Positions 9,656 through 19,506 of a stretch of 64,000 nt of DNA are shown here, in pieces. A model generated the notes under the pieces. It was given only the letters and a program-made list of their open reading frames with translations. It had not been told where the DNA came from and did not search any database. Every line of letters begins with the position of its first letter. Positions within the stretch are counted from its first letter, which is position 1. The position numbers were made by a program, and so were the translations under genes. The DNA is from Deefgea piscis (GTDB taxonomy: Bacteria; Pseudomonadota; Gammaproteobacteria; Burkholderiales; Chitinibacteraceae): assembly GCF_013284055.1 (NCBI RefSeq), contig NZ_CP054143.1, positions 1,116,001 through 1,180,000 on the forward strand, written 5' to 3'.

Positions 9656-10408
9656 CTAATTATTTTTCAATACAATCGTTGAGCGAAACATTCGATACAG
9701 TTTTTTATCCGTATCCGAGCCACTAATATCACTACCACTACAATCTTTAACTGCGGCAGACTTTACAATTGATGTATCGGTTTTTTCTGACCTTAATACC
9801 AAGCACACTTTAATGGAGGCAATTTGGCTGGCAGTTACACCACCAGTTAAGCTGCTCACATAGCTATCAGCAATACAATCTCTCGGTTTACTACCATCAC
9901 CCGGGTCACTGCCGCAGCCATAACTACCATCCGTTAAATTTGGCCCAGTATCGATACCATATAAAATTTTAAAATCAATTAATTCAGTTCCATTGCCAGA
10001 ACCCGAAGTGCTCGGCGCAATCCAATCCACCGTGCCGCATTGCAATTTACTACTCGATTTGGCAATCACCAGCGTCGTCGCGCCAGCGGCGGCAACGCTG
10101 CCATTACAATCAATTTGATTTTGACCATCCGAAGTAAACTTAATGCTAATTGATTCATTCGACGTCGCGGCAATTCGATCACTCGCTAAAGCCACTGTTG
10201 GATCAGCACGAAATCCAGCCTGAGCAATCGCGCGCTGCAACATCGAGATGGCATAGCGGCCATCTTCAGAAACCTGATTTTGAATCATCTGCAAACTCGC
10301 GGTTTGTCGCGTATTGATATACAGCTCAGACAAAGCCAATAAGGCAATTAAAGAAATAGCCATGGCCACCATTAATTCAATTAATGTAAATCCAAAGTGT
10401 TTAATCAT
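9656..10408 (-). CDS. pilW: Type IV pilus minor pilin PilW
   Basis: A 250-residue minor pilin with leader MIKHFG/FTLIELMVAMAISLIALLAL and Glu at mature position 5. It is larger than the neighbouring pilins, as PilW usually is. The family region after the helix, QNQVSEDGRYAISMLQRAIA, is present, and several cysteines occur in the C-terminal half. Its ATG overlaps the pilV stop by one base (TAATG), so the two are translationally coupled. It works with PilV and PilX in the tip-priming complex of type IVa pili; this role is known for the family and inferred here. Confidence 0.88.
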   Translation of the reverse strand: MIKHFGFTLIELMVAMAISLIALLALSELYINTRQTASLQMIQNQVSEDGRYAISMLQRAIAQAGFRADPTVALASDRIAATSNESISIKFTSDGQNQIDCNGSVAAAGATTLVIAKSSSKLQCGTVDWIAPSTSGSGNGTELIDFKILYGIDTGPNLTDGSYGCGSDPGDGSKPRDCIADSYVSSLTGGVTASQIASIKVCLVLRSEKTDTSIVKSAAVKDCSGSDISGSDTDKKLYRMFRSTIVLKNN

Positions 10409-10929
10409 TATTCAATAACCGTTGAATAGGTCGCGGTTTGACTTGCTACCGATGATGCCGATCGATTATCAAGCCAGCTTATTTCTAATGTATAACGATA
10501 AAAACCAGTAGATTGACCTGATGCCTGCACTAAAGTAAATGTTGCCTCGGGTAATTGAGAACGTAAAAATTGATTCCAGTTCGTCATTTCAGTGCTCACT
10601 AAATAAGACTCAACACCAGATGCTTGCGCAGTACAATCAATATTGTCTTTATTTGCTGAATTTTGGACGCACTTAGAAAAATCTGGTGGTAATGCCACTG
10701 GATTATCAGCATCACTACTGGCTAAAAAAGGCGTGCGATTGGCGCGAATTCGATCACTTAGTTCAGCGGCTAAATCAGCGGCAATACTGCGGTAATACGC
10801 ACTTTGATTCATCATTACTGAGCGCGTTTGTAACGCCGCCAAGCCCAATAAACCGAGCCCTAATATCATCACTGAAACCATCACTTCAATTAGTGATAAG
10901 CCAGACTGTTGATGTATTGATTTAAACAT
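10408..10929 (-). CDS. pilV: Type IV pilus modification/minor pilin PilV
   Basis: A 173-residue prepilin with leader MFKSIHQQSG/LSLIEVMVSVMILGLGLLGL. Glu at mature position 5 and the PilV-typical motif AALQTRSVMMNQSAYYRS follow. A segment with ELSDRIRANR matches the family. It lies 34 bases after fimT and overlaps pilW by one base. PilV connects PilW/PilX with FimU-type pilins in the tip complex of related systems. The short gap upstream suggests cotranscription with pilY1 and fimT. Confidence 0.88.
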   Translation of the reverse strand: MFKSIHQQSGLSLIEVMVSVMILGLGLLGLAALQTRSVMMNQSAYYRSIAADLAAELSDRIRANRTPFLASSDADNPVALPPDFSKCVQNSANKDNIDCTAQASGVESYLVSTEMTNWNQFLRSQLPEATFTLVQASGQSTGFYRYTLEISWLDNRSASSVASQTATYSTVIE

Positions 10930-10963
10930 TGCTTTAAATCCTCAAGGCCATTGTCATCCGTAC

Positions 10964-11464
10964 TTAACTACACACGGTGCTGCTCACAGTTTTATTGATT
11001 CGCCCAGAGAGAGAGACATTAACATTTTGCTGCTTTCTGGCAGGCGAACACAAAGTGAAGCTAGCCGCAGCGGTAGTGCTACCCAAGGTTGAATTAAAAA
11101 TAATACTGCTACTGGTGGTGGTAACAACCACGTCTTTTTGCACGATAATTCGCTGTAAAATGGTGGTGCCCTGAATAATAATCCAGCCTTTAGACCAATC
11201 GCTTAATGTCACTGAGCATGTAGTGGCAGTATTGGCATTACTTGCTGGACACAAAGTAACATTCTGTTTTTGTTTAATTGCCTCAAGTCGAGCGGTATTT
11301 AAACTCGTCACCAATAAGTCGGTTTGCGATGACAGTCGCGCATCGCGAAATAAACTAATCATATCGGGCGCGGCAATGGCCAATAAAATACTTAAAATAG
11401 CCACTGACACCATCAATTCAATTAAAGACATTCCTCGTTCAATTAAATGGGATGGTTTTAACAT
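10964..11464 (-). CDS. fimT: Type IV minor pilin FimT/FimU (GspH family)
   Basis: A 166-residue GspH/FimT-type prepilin: leader MLKPSHLIERG/MSLIELMVSVAILSILLAIA, Glu at mature position 5, and the conserved SLFRDARLSSQTDLLVTSLN segment followed by ARLEAIKQ. The globular part is beta-rich with paired cysteines. Cleavage is before methionine rather than phenylalanine, which prepilin peptidase tolerates. Its ATG shares one base with the pilY1 stop, so it is coupled to pilY1. FimT and FimU cannot be told apart from this context alone; FimT of some species binds DNA during uptake. Confidence 0.83.
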   Translation of the reverse strand: MLKPSHLIERGMSLIELMVSVAILSILLAIAAPDMISLFRDARLSSQTDLLVTSLNTARLEAIKQKQNVTLCPASNANTATTCSVTLSDWSKGWIIIQGTTILQRIIVQKDVVVTTTSSSIIFNSTLGSTTAAASFTLCSPARKQQNVNVSLSGRINKTVSSTVCS

Positions 11465-14400
11465 TATTTAATCTCACGCCAAAGTGTGGTTTCAACTTTC
11501 ACACCAGTGGATTTAGTTAATAACCCGGTTTTTTCTACTGTGTCATTACCAATGGTGCCGGTGTACAACGAGCCTTTACCGGTCGACGCAGGGCGAGGAA
11601 TAGGTTTAAATATTTTAATTGCCGGTACTCTTTTACCATTAACTAATGTAGTTTTTGGATTGCCGGTATAAACCGCCATCGAATTCGCTTCTCGCTGAGC
11701 AATGATATTACCGGGTGAGCCTGTGGTATTACTTGCGTCGGCAGGTGTTACCAATTTATTTTCAGTTGAAACATAAGTTAATTCAGTGGGAATGCCATCT
11801 TTTTCATAGCCACTCATATACTCAGCACCGCCAGAAAAAGAAATTTTATCGCTGGCCGTAGATTTACCATCATAATTAATGTCGATAAAACTATAAGTTT
11901 GTGGCGTTTTTTTATTTATATTTTTTGTTACTGACCCAGTTAATGGATTAACCCCCATAATCCAACCTTTACCACCAGGCAGGCATTTTTCAGTCGCCAA
12001 TGGAATGCCAGTACCAAATAATAATTTATCTTCAAAAATCATTGGTGATGTCACTAAGCGCTCACTACTCACCGGAAAATCAATATACCAGCCCAACTTA
12101 GTATTACTACTAGATTGTAAATCAATCGAATTACTTGATATTTTGCGATAATTCCCGGCGCGTATCGTGCTGCTACCACTCAGTGTCTGAGTCGTTAGAA
12201 TTTCTTGTTTTTGTAAATTAGATTCAGTGATGGTTGAAGGTGAATCTTCCATTTTATCCAGTACCGCATAAAATGTTTGCTGGCTGGTATCGGATCGATC
12301 GCTATCGGTTAATAATTTACCGGTACCAAACATCACCAAACTACCAATCGGTTCACCACTGGTCGAATTCACGGCCATCACTGCCGGGCGCATAACAATC
12401 GGTTTGCTGGTTCCGGCATCATAAATTGGCGTGCTAATGACTTTAAAATTACTCGGACTGGCATCGGTTAAATCAAAGCGCCATAGCTTGCCATTGATAT
12501 CACCGGCATAAACATAATCTAATACCCCGTCCTGCCCCGCATCCACGCCAGCAGGAGACGACAAACCCGCCCCGCCGGGAACGTCAATTTGTTTTAATAA
12601 TGTGCCGGTATCGGCATTCACGATATATAAGGACGAGCTATTCGCCAATTGTGGCGAAGCCCCTTTAACCCATTTATTTTCATAGCCATTCGTTAAAATG
12701 ACCGCGGGTACCACGGCGCTATCTGAGGTGCGAACGTTATAAATAATCGGCGTACCAAACGCATAACCCATGGTATTGGTACTGACATCAGTCCATTCCC
12801 ATTTAATGCTGCTATTGCTATTTAAGGTTGATTCGGATGTGGCATCAACGGCAAAGAATCCTTTACCGCCTTGCCCTAAGCCGCCGACGAGAATGGTTTT
12901 CCAATTTGACCCTATTTTCACATCGGCCTGCCGCAAGCTACCATTCACATGATATTCATGTGGTGTGCCACCGCTTTGGCCGTAATCGGTGGCCGTTAAT
13001 GCTTTTAAATTGCCATACACCGATGATGGAATATACGCCATCAACTCTGACATCGTAGCGACGCTAAATGCATGCAACATGCCATCATTGGCACCAATAA
13101 AAACCATATTCCGATTGGCATTACTGGTTTGAAATGCGCCATAGCTGCTATCGGTCGTCGTGCCTGCCGGTTTAGAAATCACCACGGGTTGGCTATCGAT
13201 AATATCGCCGAGTAAGCCATTGCTTCGAGTGCGAAAGCCGCCTACGGTACTGCCACGAATAAAATTAAGCACATTCGTTCTATCGCTCGCTGCCGTGCCG
13301 AGTGCATTTAATTGCGCTGTGGTCATTGATGCTAAACCTGCCACATTGAAATCAAAGCTGGTAGTAACGCCTGAAGCGACTTTGGATGAGTAGATTTTAC
13401 GACTGGCTTCTGATGGAATAATGGCTTTGGCGGGAGAGCATTGTGATGTTGCCGGATTAAAATTACCTGTGGCATCGAGATTAAAACACCGCAATTCACC
13501 ATACCAGCCATTGGGATTAAATACCGGTTGGAATACTTTATTACCCGACGTTAAAAAATCAGCCTGAGTTGCCACGCCACCAGCATTCGAAGTTGAAGCC
13601 ACAATATCATTGACCGCACTCGTTAATGCGGTGGTTAATTGAGCTTCATTATCGGCATTATAATATTTACCACCACCAACTGATGCCGCAGCAGGTAATA
13701 CATTATTCAGTACCTTAAAACCAACGGTATACGTTTGCATACTTTGTTTTTTGAATTTCTCATCATCAAATGATTTGCCATCTAAATCATTCAATGGTGC
13801 TCCAGTGGTGGATACTCGCATATCTAAATCATTGGCATACTTGGCCACATCACGTAATGCCCTTGGCCGATTGCTGGTATCACCAAATGTAGGATTGGTA
13901 TCGGTCGCGCCCTCTAAAGTTGCCGGGCAATCCGTTCCTGAAGCCGTGGAGCAAACATTAAATGTTTTACTAACCGCAGCATTGGATGAATTAATCGATG
14001 TGTAATTAATCGATGGAAAAACATTATCATCACTGGCATCACCATCGGTAATGACAATGGTAAAGTTTTTTTGGCAGCGATATTGAATAGGGCTGGTGTA
14101 ACTGCCCAATCCATTCAGAGATGCTTTACCTTGATAATATTGCGTTATTTCTAATAATGCCTCGCCCAATGGCGTCGCAGTTCGGCCGACTAAAGAATCA
14201 ATTCCGTTAATGACATTACTGGTACTACTGCCAATAGTGGTGACAATTTTTGATCCTGCGCTACGTTCAGATCCGCCAATCCCATCAGGATTATTCACCC
14301 GAAATGAAGCCACGCCCCAGCGTAGCGTTGAATTATTATTGACTAAATTCTTAGCTACCCGCTTCGCGATATTCATTTTGGTATTTGGATTGCTGCTATC

Positions 14401-14682
14401 ACTATCAATCCACGTGCGATAACCATCAGTGTTATTAACAAGGCAGCCGGTCCAAATCTCACCCGCACTATCACAACTAGATCTTTTGGCAATCCAATCA
14501 TTGTTTTGATCTTGCACCATACTGCCGGAGTTATCGATCATCAGCATGACGTTGGGTGTGACCGAGGTGGATAATGTCGGTGGTAACGCTGGATAATATC
14601 CGCCAGCAAAGGTCAAATCTTGAAGCGCTAATGCCAATGTTAGCCAAATATAAATCGGCTTTACTTTGAATGAATTATTCAT
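11464..14682 (-). CDS. pilY1: Type IV pilus tip adhesin/assembly factor PilY1
   Basis: A secreted 1072-residue protein with signal segment PIYIWLTLALALQDLTFAGG. A von Willebrand A-like region follows with the metal-site motif MLMIDNSGSM (about residues 47-56). The C-terminal half is a PilY1 beta-propeller with a calcium-binding-like loop, DAGQDGVLDYVYAGD, near residue 717, and a second Asp-rich loop DINYDGKSTASD further on. PilY1 sits at the pilus tip, promotes extension and contributes to adhesion and surface sensing. The ATG at 14682 is preferred because a TTGGGGTG site precedes it. Unlike Pseudomonas, where pilY1 follows the minor pilins, here it is first in the operon. Confidence 0.93.
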   Translation of the reverse strand: MNNSFKVKPIYIWLTLALALQDLTFAGGYYPALPPTLSTSVTPNVMLMIDNSGSMVQDQNNDWIAKRSSCDSAGEIWTGCLVNNTDGYRTWIDSDSSNPNTKMNIAKRVAKNLVNNNSTLRWGVASFRVNNPDGIGGSERSAGSKIVTTIGSSTSNVINGIDSLVGRTATPLGEALLEITQYYQGKASLNGLGSYTSPIQYRCQKNFTIVITDGDASDDNVFPSINYTSINSSNAAVSKTFNVCSTASGTDCPATLEGATDTNPTFGDTSNRPRALRDVAKYANDLDMRVSTTGAPLNDLDGKSFDDEKFKKQSMQTYTVGFKVLNNVLPAAASVGGGKYYNADNEAQLTTALTSAVNDIVASTSNAGGVATQADFLTSGNKVFQPVFNPNGWYGELRCFNLDATGNFNPATSQCSPAKAIIPSEASRKIYSSKVASGVTTSFDFNVAGLASMTTAQLNALGTAASDRTNVLNFIRGSTVGGFRTRSNGLLGDIIDSQPVVISKPAGTTTDSSYGAFQTSNANRNMVFIGANDGMLHAFSVATMSELMAYIPSSVYGNLKALTATDYGQSGGTPHEYHVNGSLRQADVKIGSNWKTILVGGLGQGGKGFFAVDATSESTLNSNSSIKWEWTDVSTNTMGYAFGTPIIYNVRTSDSAVVPAVILTNGYENKWVKGASPQLANSSSLYIVNADTGTLLKQIDVPGGAGLSSPAGVDAGQDGVLDYVYAGDINGKLWRFDLTDASPSNFKVISTPIYDAGTSKPIVMRPAVMAVNSTSGEPIGSLVMFGTGKLLTDSDRSDTSQQTFYAVLDKMEDSPSTITESNLQKQEILTTQTLSGSSTIRAGNYRKISSNSIDLQSSSNTKLGWYIDFPVSSERLVTSPMIFEDKLLFGTGIPLATEKCLPGGKGWIMGVNPLTGSVTKNINKKTPQTYSFIDINYDGKSTASDKISFSGGAEYMSGYEKDGIPTELTYVSTENKLVTPADASNTTGSPGNIIAQREANSMAVYTGNPKTTLVNGKRVPAIKIFKPIPRPASTGKGSLYTGTIGNDTVEKTGLLTKSTGVKVETTLWREIK

Positions 14683-14964
14683 TGCACACCCCAAGCTTGC
14701 TTTTTACACCATTAAAAAATTACACACCTACCCAACAAATATAGTAAAAATCAAACAACTAACTTAGCAATTAGCTTAAACAAGCTTACCTGTTGCTTCG
14801 TTCTATTCAGCCATTGGCCCAATATAAGCGCTGCGCCTCACATTTACTGTATCGCCTGATAGTTGGTTATTTTTGCTAGTTCAATGGCAGCTGGCGGTAT
14901 TTGACTGTGGGTTTATGGTGAATTTTTGATAGATCCCAAGATCGATAAGGCGGCTTTGTTTATC

Positions 14965-15732
14965 ATGGTTAACATGAAACCAAGCCAATCTCTCGCGTCC
15001 GTACTCACCATCGCTTTACAAGCGGGTTTGCTCGCGCATCAATCGGGGGCGGGAACTCACCGCACTTCTTTAATTATTCAGCGCACGGCCAAAGCGCTCG
15101 GCGCTGCGCGAGTTGAAGTGATTATTTCTTCAACCAATATTGGTGCCACCATCGAATGGGGTAATGAGCGAGAAACCGGCTTTCGCAAAGCCCCGCATAT
15201 GGGGGCTAATTTTGCTTTGCTCACCACGCTAAATCAGTGGCTATGCGCAGTCGAGCAAGGTGAGGCGAACCCCGAAATGGCACAGCAAGCACTGGATGAA
15301 ATGGCGCAAAAGCCAGTCCACTATCCGCGTTGGCTCATCATTATCTTGGTCGGCCTATCTTGCGGCAGCTTTGCCGCCTTGTTTGGTGGTGATAGCGCAG
15401 CAATCGTGATCACCACATTCGGCGCAACGCTGGGCATGATGGTGCGTTTTTACTGTGTATTGCGTCATTTCAAACCATCGGTGTTTGCCACTGCCGCCAG
15501 TTTTGTTGCACTACTCACTACCGGCTTGCTCAGCCATTGGACGCAAACACCTGAGGCGGCATTAGCGGCCTCAGTCTTGTTTTTAATTCCTGGCGTACCC
15601 CTCATTAATGGCGCGGCCGATTTACTCAATGCCAATTATCTTAACGGTATGGTGCGCTTTGCCATGAGTGGCGTGATTGTGCTGGGGATTGCCATTGGGG
15701 TGAGCTTAGCATTGCGAATCTTGGGGATATAA
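14965..15732 (+). CDS. Threonine/serine exporter, N-terminal half (ThrE family)
   Basis: This protein matches the N-terminal domain of ThrE-type amino acid exporters. It starts with a soluble part (LQAGLLAHQSGAGTHRTSL, a family hallmark near residue 20) and then has about five membrane helices from residue 125 onward (WLIIILVGLSCGSFAALFGG and following). The second half is encoded by the next gene, three bases away; two-gene forms of ThrE are common. The start is uncertain: ATG at 14965 or 14974, or a TTG at 14926, with no strong ribosome site at any of them. It should export threonine or serine by proton exchange, which is family-based. Confidence 0.85.
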   Translation: MVNMKPSQSLASVLTIALQAGLLAHQSGAGTHRTSLIIQRTAKALGAARVEVIISSTNIGATIEWGNERETGFRKAPHMGANFALLTTLNQWLCAVEQGEANPEMAQQALDEMAQKPVHYPRWLIIILVGLSCGSFAALFGGDSAAIVITTFGATLGMMVRFYCVLRHFKPSVFATAASFVALLTTGLLSHWTQTPEAALAASVLFLIPGVPLINGAADLLNANYLNGMVRFAMSGVIVLGIAIGVSLALRILGI

Positions 15733-15735
15733 AAA

Positions 15736-16194
15736 ATGCACAATTGGCTTCTAGAATTATGGGCCGCGCCAGCAGCATTAGGCTTTGCGCTGTTATTTAA
15801 TGTGCCGCCACGTGCTTTGTGGCTGTGTGCTGGCTTGGCGGTTTTGGGCCATGCGGCAAGAAAATGGGTGGTTTTTTTACAAGGTGATATTGTTTTTGCC
15901 ACCTTAGCGGCAGCGATTTTAATCGGCTTAATTGCCGAATGGTGGTCGACTCGGCGCAATGAACCCGCCATTATCTATGCCATCAGCGCTGCAATTCCAA
16001 TGGTGCCCGGTACGTATATGTATAAATCGGTACAAGCTTTACTGGGTATTGCCAGCCTACCTGCGACGGAAACCGGCCAAGCATTACTCGTTACTGCCGG
16101 AGTGAGTGGTGTAAAAGCCGTGATGATAGTCCTAGCGCTGGCATTTGGCATTGCTGCGCCACTCTTATTGTGGCCAAAGAGGAATTCAACATGA
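15736..16194 (+). CDS. Threonine/serine exporter, C-terminal half (ThrE_2 type)
   Basis: A 152-residue membrane protein with four to five predicted helices. It corresponds to the second domain of split ThrE exporters, including the conserved AISAAIPMVPGTYMYKSVQ segment. It begins three bases after the first half, so the two are made together and probably form one transporter in the inner membrane. The stop overlaps the ATG of the following small secreted protein (ATGA), which suggests all three are one transcript. Confidence 0.87.
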   Translation: MHNWLLELWAAPAALGFALLFNVPPRALWLCAGLAVLGHAARKWVVFLQGDIVFATLAAAILIGLIAEWWSTRRNEPAIIYAISAAIPMVPGTYMYKSVQALLGIASLPATETGQALLVTAGVSGVKAVMIVLALAFGIAAPLLLWPKRNST

Positions 16195-16505
16195 AATACC
16201 GCACAACACTTTTGCTGGCGTGTTTAGCTAGCCCCGTCATGGCGGCCAGCATCCGTTGTAATCAAGTGCTTATTGACGTGGGCGATTCAATGGGCCGAGT
16301 TGAGCAATATTGCGGCTCGCCAACCAAGGCGCAACAATACAAGGTGCCAATCACTTATCTCGATAAGCATGGTCATCGCCGTCATGGCGGTAAGCAAGAA
16401 TATACCGATTGGGTTTACAATTTTGGGCCGAATCGCTTTATGGCTAGGCTGCGCTTTATGTCTGGCGAAGTGACGCAAATTGATGAATTAGGTTATGGCT
16501 ACTAA
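16191..16505 (+). CDS. Small secreted protein, DUF2845-like
   Basis: A 104-residue protein with a signal peptide (MKYRTTLLLACLASPVMAAS, cleavage after AMA/VMA) and a mature part resembling DUF2845. It has two cysteines in IRCNQVLIDVGDSMGRVEQYCGSP and a WVYNFGPNRFMARLRFMSGEV core. The ATG at 16191 follows GAGGAATTCAAC and overlaps the ThrE stop. It is predicted to be periplasmic. The fold is likely related to outer-membrane assembly-type small beta domains, but no function is known. A strong hairpin terminator follows. Confidence 0.82.
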   Translation: MKYRTTLLLACLASPVMAASIRCNQVLIDVGDSMGRVEQYCGSPTKAQQYKVPITYLDKHGHRRHGGKQEYTDWVYNFGPNRFMARLRFMSGEVTQIDELGYGY

Positions 16506-16568
16506 AACCATGGGTATCTAATTGTAGGCTTAGCATTTCATTGCATTGATTTATATACCCACAAAAAA

Positions 16569-16590
16569 AGCCATTCAACAATGAATGGCT
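16569..16590. terminator. Bidirectional rho-independent terminator
   Basis: A 9-bp perfect stem (AGCCATTCA) with loop ACAA is flanked by an A-run before and a T-run after, so it can stop both the rightward ThrE unit and the leftward mtnN gene. Confidence 0.85.
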
Positions 16591-16611
16591 TTTTCTTTTC
16601 ATTCGCTGCAA

Positions 16612-17397
16612 TTAGCGATTGCTGTGCGTCCATTGCGCGCAAAACTGGCGCAAAATACCGATGCTGTATTGTGCTGCGACTTCGTCAATAAACAATTTGA
16701 AATCCAGCGGCGCGCTGTCATTGGCTTCGTCAGAAATCGTGCGCATAATCGCAAATGGGATTTGGTAATCATCACAAACCTGAGCAATTGCTGCGCCTTC
16801 CATTTCAACCGCCAATAAATCCGGCAATTCAAGCTTTAAGCCCGCCAACACTTTCATATCATTAATGAATTGATCACCACTGCCAATCAAACCATTGACG
16901 ATATTGACGCGATTTAAAGCAAACTGTTGCTGCGATTCACTGCTAATTTTTTCAGCAAATTCATTGGCCAAGAAATGCTCGGCAGCACTGCGCAATTGCG
17001 TACTTAAATCAGAGCAGCTATCAAAGCGGCTCTTGCCAGTACGTGGAATTTCAAACTTCGGCAGCATTGGCGATACATTCATATCGTGCTGAATCAACTG
17101 ATCGGCAATCACAATATCACCAACGCTCAAACCGTGATCCGCCGCACCCGCCACACCACTCAACACAATGTGCGACACGCCAAATTGCTGAATCAAGCTA
17201 GTTACAGTGCTCGATGCCGCCACCTTACCAATCCCCGATAAGACGCAAACACAAGGCACGCCCCATAAAGTACCGGTGATGTATTCACGATTACCCACAG
17301 TTTGCGTGTGTGCATCTTGCAAATACTGAGTTAGACCTTGCTGCTCTTCGACCATGGCAAAAACCAAACCAAGGCGATGTTGAATAGAATTTGACAT
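16612..17397 (-). CDS. mtnN: 5'-methylthioadenosine/S-adenosylhomocysteine nucleosidase
   Basis: Cleaves methylthioadenosine and S-adenosylhomocysteine to adenine plus a thioribose, feeding methionine salvage and autoinducer-2 formation. Family features are GIGKVAASSTVTSLI near residue 60, VLSGVAGAADHGLSVGDIVI around 83-102, the purine-binding GLIGSGDQFI, and the catalytic AVEMEGAAIAQVC followed by RTISDEAND with the general-acid aspartate. The ATG at 17397 is preferred to the TTG at 17406. At about 261 residues it is slightly longer than the E. coli enzyme, owing to an insertion in the middle (SRFDSCSDLSTQLRSAAEHF region). It lies downstream of queC in the same direction. Confidence 0.94.
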   Translation of the reverse strand: MSNSIQHRLGLVFAMVEEQQGLTQYLQDAHTQTVGNREYITGTLWGVPCVCVLSGIGKVAASSTVTSLIQQFGVSHIVLSGVAGAADHGLSVGDIVIADQLIQHDMNVSPMLPKFEIPRTGKSRFDSCSDLSTQLRSAAEHFLANEFAEKISSESQQQFALNRVNIVNGLIGSGDQFINDMKVLAGLKLELPDLLAVEMEGAAIAQVCDDYQIPFAIMRTISDEANDSAPLDFKLFIDEVAAQYSIGILRQFCAQWTHSNR

Positions 17398-17440
17398 AAA
17401 AACCAATAAAAAGAATGGCCATCATCGGCCGAAAAGAAAT

Positions 17441-18127
17441 TTAAGCTGCGTAGCGCGTCGGATCAGTCATATTGGCCGCCGCAAAACCCGCAGCGCGCAA
17501 ACGACAAGCATCACACACACCACACGCCTCACCTTGATCATTGGCCTGATAGCAAGTCACCGTCAAACTGTAATCAACGCCCAATTTTTGGCCTTCAGTG
17601 ACGATTTCAGCTTTTGACCAACGAATCAGTGGCGTATGAATATTCAGCGAAGAGCCTTCAACGCCCACTTTAGTCGCCAAACGCGCCATTGCTTGAAAGG
17701 CCGAAATATACTCTGGGCGGCAATCTGGGTAACCCGAATAATCCACCGCATTCACACCAATAAAAATATCATCCGCTTTCAGCACTTCTGACCAAGCCAA
17801 GGCAAACGACAGTAACACGGTATTGCGTGCCGGTACGTAGGTCACTGGAATTTCGTTTTCCACTTCAATACCATCCACTGGCATCGCAATATTCGCGTCA
17901 GTCAGCGCCGAGCCACCAAAGCCCGCCAAATCAATCTTAATCACCCGATGCTCAATGGCACCTAAAGCTTTTGCCACCCGCGCAGCAGCTTGCAATTCGG
18001 CATTATGCCGTTGGCCATAATCAAACGACAATGCATAGCAATCAAAGCCCTTGGCTTTGGCAATCGCCAAGCACGTTGCAGAATCCAAACCACCCGACAA
18101 TAAAATAACTGCTTTTTTCTTCATCAT
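17441..18127 (-). CDS. queC: 7-cyano-7-deazaguanine synthase
   Basis: Makes preQ0 from 7-carboxy-7-deazaguanine, ammonia and ATP, for queuosine in tRNA. The 228-residue protein has the ATP pyrophosphatase P-loop [20 protein letters not shown] near residue 6, the [11 protein letters not shown] motif, and the C-terminal zinc site [20 protein letters not shown]. Its start overlaps the clcA stop (ATGA). queE, the preceding pathway step, lies 1.4 kb upstream in the same direction, with the chloride channel gene in between. Confidence 0.97.
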   Translation of the reverse strand: MMKKKAVILLSGGLDSATCLAIAKAKGFDCYALSFDYGQRHNAELQAAARVAKALGAIEHRVIKIDLAGFGGSALTDANIAMPVDGIEVENEIPVTYVPARNTVLLSFALAWSEVLKADDIFIGVNAVDYSGYPDCRPEYISAFQAMARLATKVGVEGSSLNIHTPLIRWSKAEIVTEGQKLGVDYSLTVTCYQANDQGEACGVCDACRLRAAGFAAANMTDPTRYAA

Positions 18128-19455
18128 TTTGACTTCTCTGTTTGACTCGACTGCGCGCTTGCCGTTTTACTCAATCCGGCCAGCACTTGTTCAGCGAGAT
18201 CATGATATAAATTCGTTTTATAAATTCGGGCCACACTCGAAGCGATCATGGCCGAGATCATGATGGAAATCACCATATCGTGGCCATCAGTCATTTCCAT
18301 CAAAATAATCGCCGACGTTAGCGGCGCTCGAGTAATGGCTGCCAATGCCGCCACCATGCCCAAGGCAATCAACTTAATTTTGAGTTCGGGATCAAAAAAT
18401 GGCACAAACCAACTGCCAATCCCTGCGCCCAAACTCAATGACGGCGCAAAAATACCACCCGGCAAACCGGTTAAAAACGTGCCTAATTGCCCAATGAATT
18501 TAAGCGGCAAAAAGTACCACGCCAACTCAGTATGCCCCGCAATCACTTCGCTGGTGATTTCAGCGCCGCTGCCATAAATCGGCGCGATCAATCCACAAAT
18601 CCCAATTAAAAATCCACACGCAGCAATAAAATAATAGGGATGGTATTGCCGGTAATCCTTGATCTTTGGTGGCATCCAAGTCGATACGTTCACACAAAGC
18701 CAAGAAAAAGCCCCGCCAATTAAGCCCGCCAATAGCGCAATCAGCACCAAAGGTAGCAAAATAGAATAACTAAACGGCGGCACATGAATCTTGCCAAAAT
18801 AAACGTAATCGCCTTGCAAAGCCAAGGAGACCAAGCCGGCCAAAATCACCGCGCCGAGTAATTTACCCGAGGTTTTTTCTTCCACCGAGCGCGCCAGCTC
18901 TTCAAAAGCAAACACAATCCCCGCCAACGGCGTATTAAATGCCGCTGCAATCCCCGCTGCGCCGCCGGCCAAAATCAATTGCCGGCGAAAAACCGGATCA
19001 TCAATCGGCAAAAGCTTGCGGCAAGCAAACATAATACTCGCGCCGATTTGCACCGTTGGCCCTTCGCGGCCTAAAACAAAGCCACTACCAAGCCCCAACA
19101 CAATGCCAATAAATTTAGCGACGGCAATCCTTAGCGACAATAAACGTTCGATCTGCTCGGTATCATGATTGAGCTGCAAAGCGGCTTGGGCCTGCGGAAT
19201 CCCGCTGCCCTGAGCGCCAGAACCAATGTGCTCCATAATCCAGCGAATCGCCATCCCGCCTAATGGCAAAGACAACAATGGCCACCACCACCATTTTTGC
19301 TGCATCGCGCTAAAGCCCACGAACGCCCAATTGGCTGCGCTCGCCAGCAAAAAAGCCACTAGCCCGACTAGGGCAGCCCCCAACCACAAAGCAATCGTCG
19401 TTCGACTGCGGCTGGGTAAATGATAAAGTTTGACCAATACACGCTTAAAGACCAT
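18124..19455 (-). CDS. CLC-family chloride channel/antiporter
   Basis: A 443-residue inner-membrane protein with the three CLC signatures: [11 protein letters not shown] (residues about 85-95), [11 protein letters not shown] with the gating glutamate found in proton-coupled exchangers, and [15 protein letters not shown] near residue 345. There are about ten to twelve hydrophobic segments, and no C-terminal CBS domains, so it is of ClcA size. The gating glutamate suggests chloride/proton exchange. It is placed between queE and queC, overlapping queC by four bases, which is unusual for a queuosine locus. Whether fluoride is a substrate is not indicated; the motifs are those of the chloride type. 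Confidence 0.94.
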   Translation of the reverse strand: MVFKRVLVKLYHLPSRSRTTIALWLGAALVGLVAFLLASAANWAFVGFSAMQQKWWWWPLLSLPLGGMAIRWIMEHIGSGAQGSGIPQAQAALQLNHDTEQIERLLSLRIAVAKFIGIVLGLGSGFVLGREGPTVQIGASIMFACRKLLPIDDPVFRRQLILAGGAAGIAAAFNTPLAGIVFAFEELARSVEEKTSGKLLGAVILAGLVSLALQGDYVYFGKIHVPPFSYSILLPLVLIALLAGLIGGAFSWLCVNVSTWMPPKIKDYRQYHPYYFIAACGFLIGICGLIAPIYGSGAEITSEVIAGHTELAWYFLPLKFIGQLGTFLTGLPGGIFAPSLSLGAGIGSWFVPFFDPELKIKLIALGMVAALAAITRAPLTSAIILMEMTDGHDMVISIMISAMIASSVARIYKTNLYHDLAEQVLAGLSKTASAQSSQTEKSK

Positions 19456-19506
19456 CGGATATCCTAGGTATATTCAGCTAAATTACTATTATCTTGGCTT
19501 GCTAGC

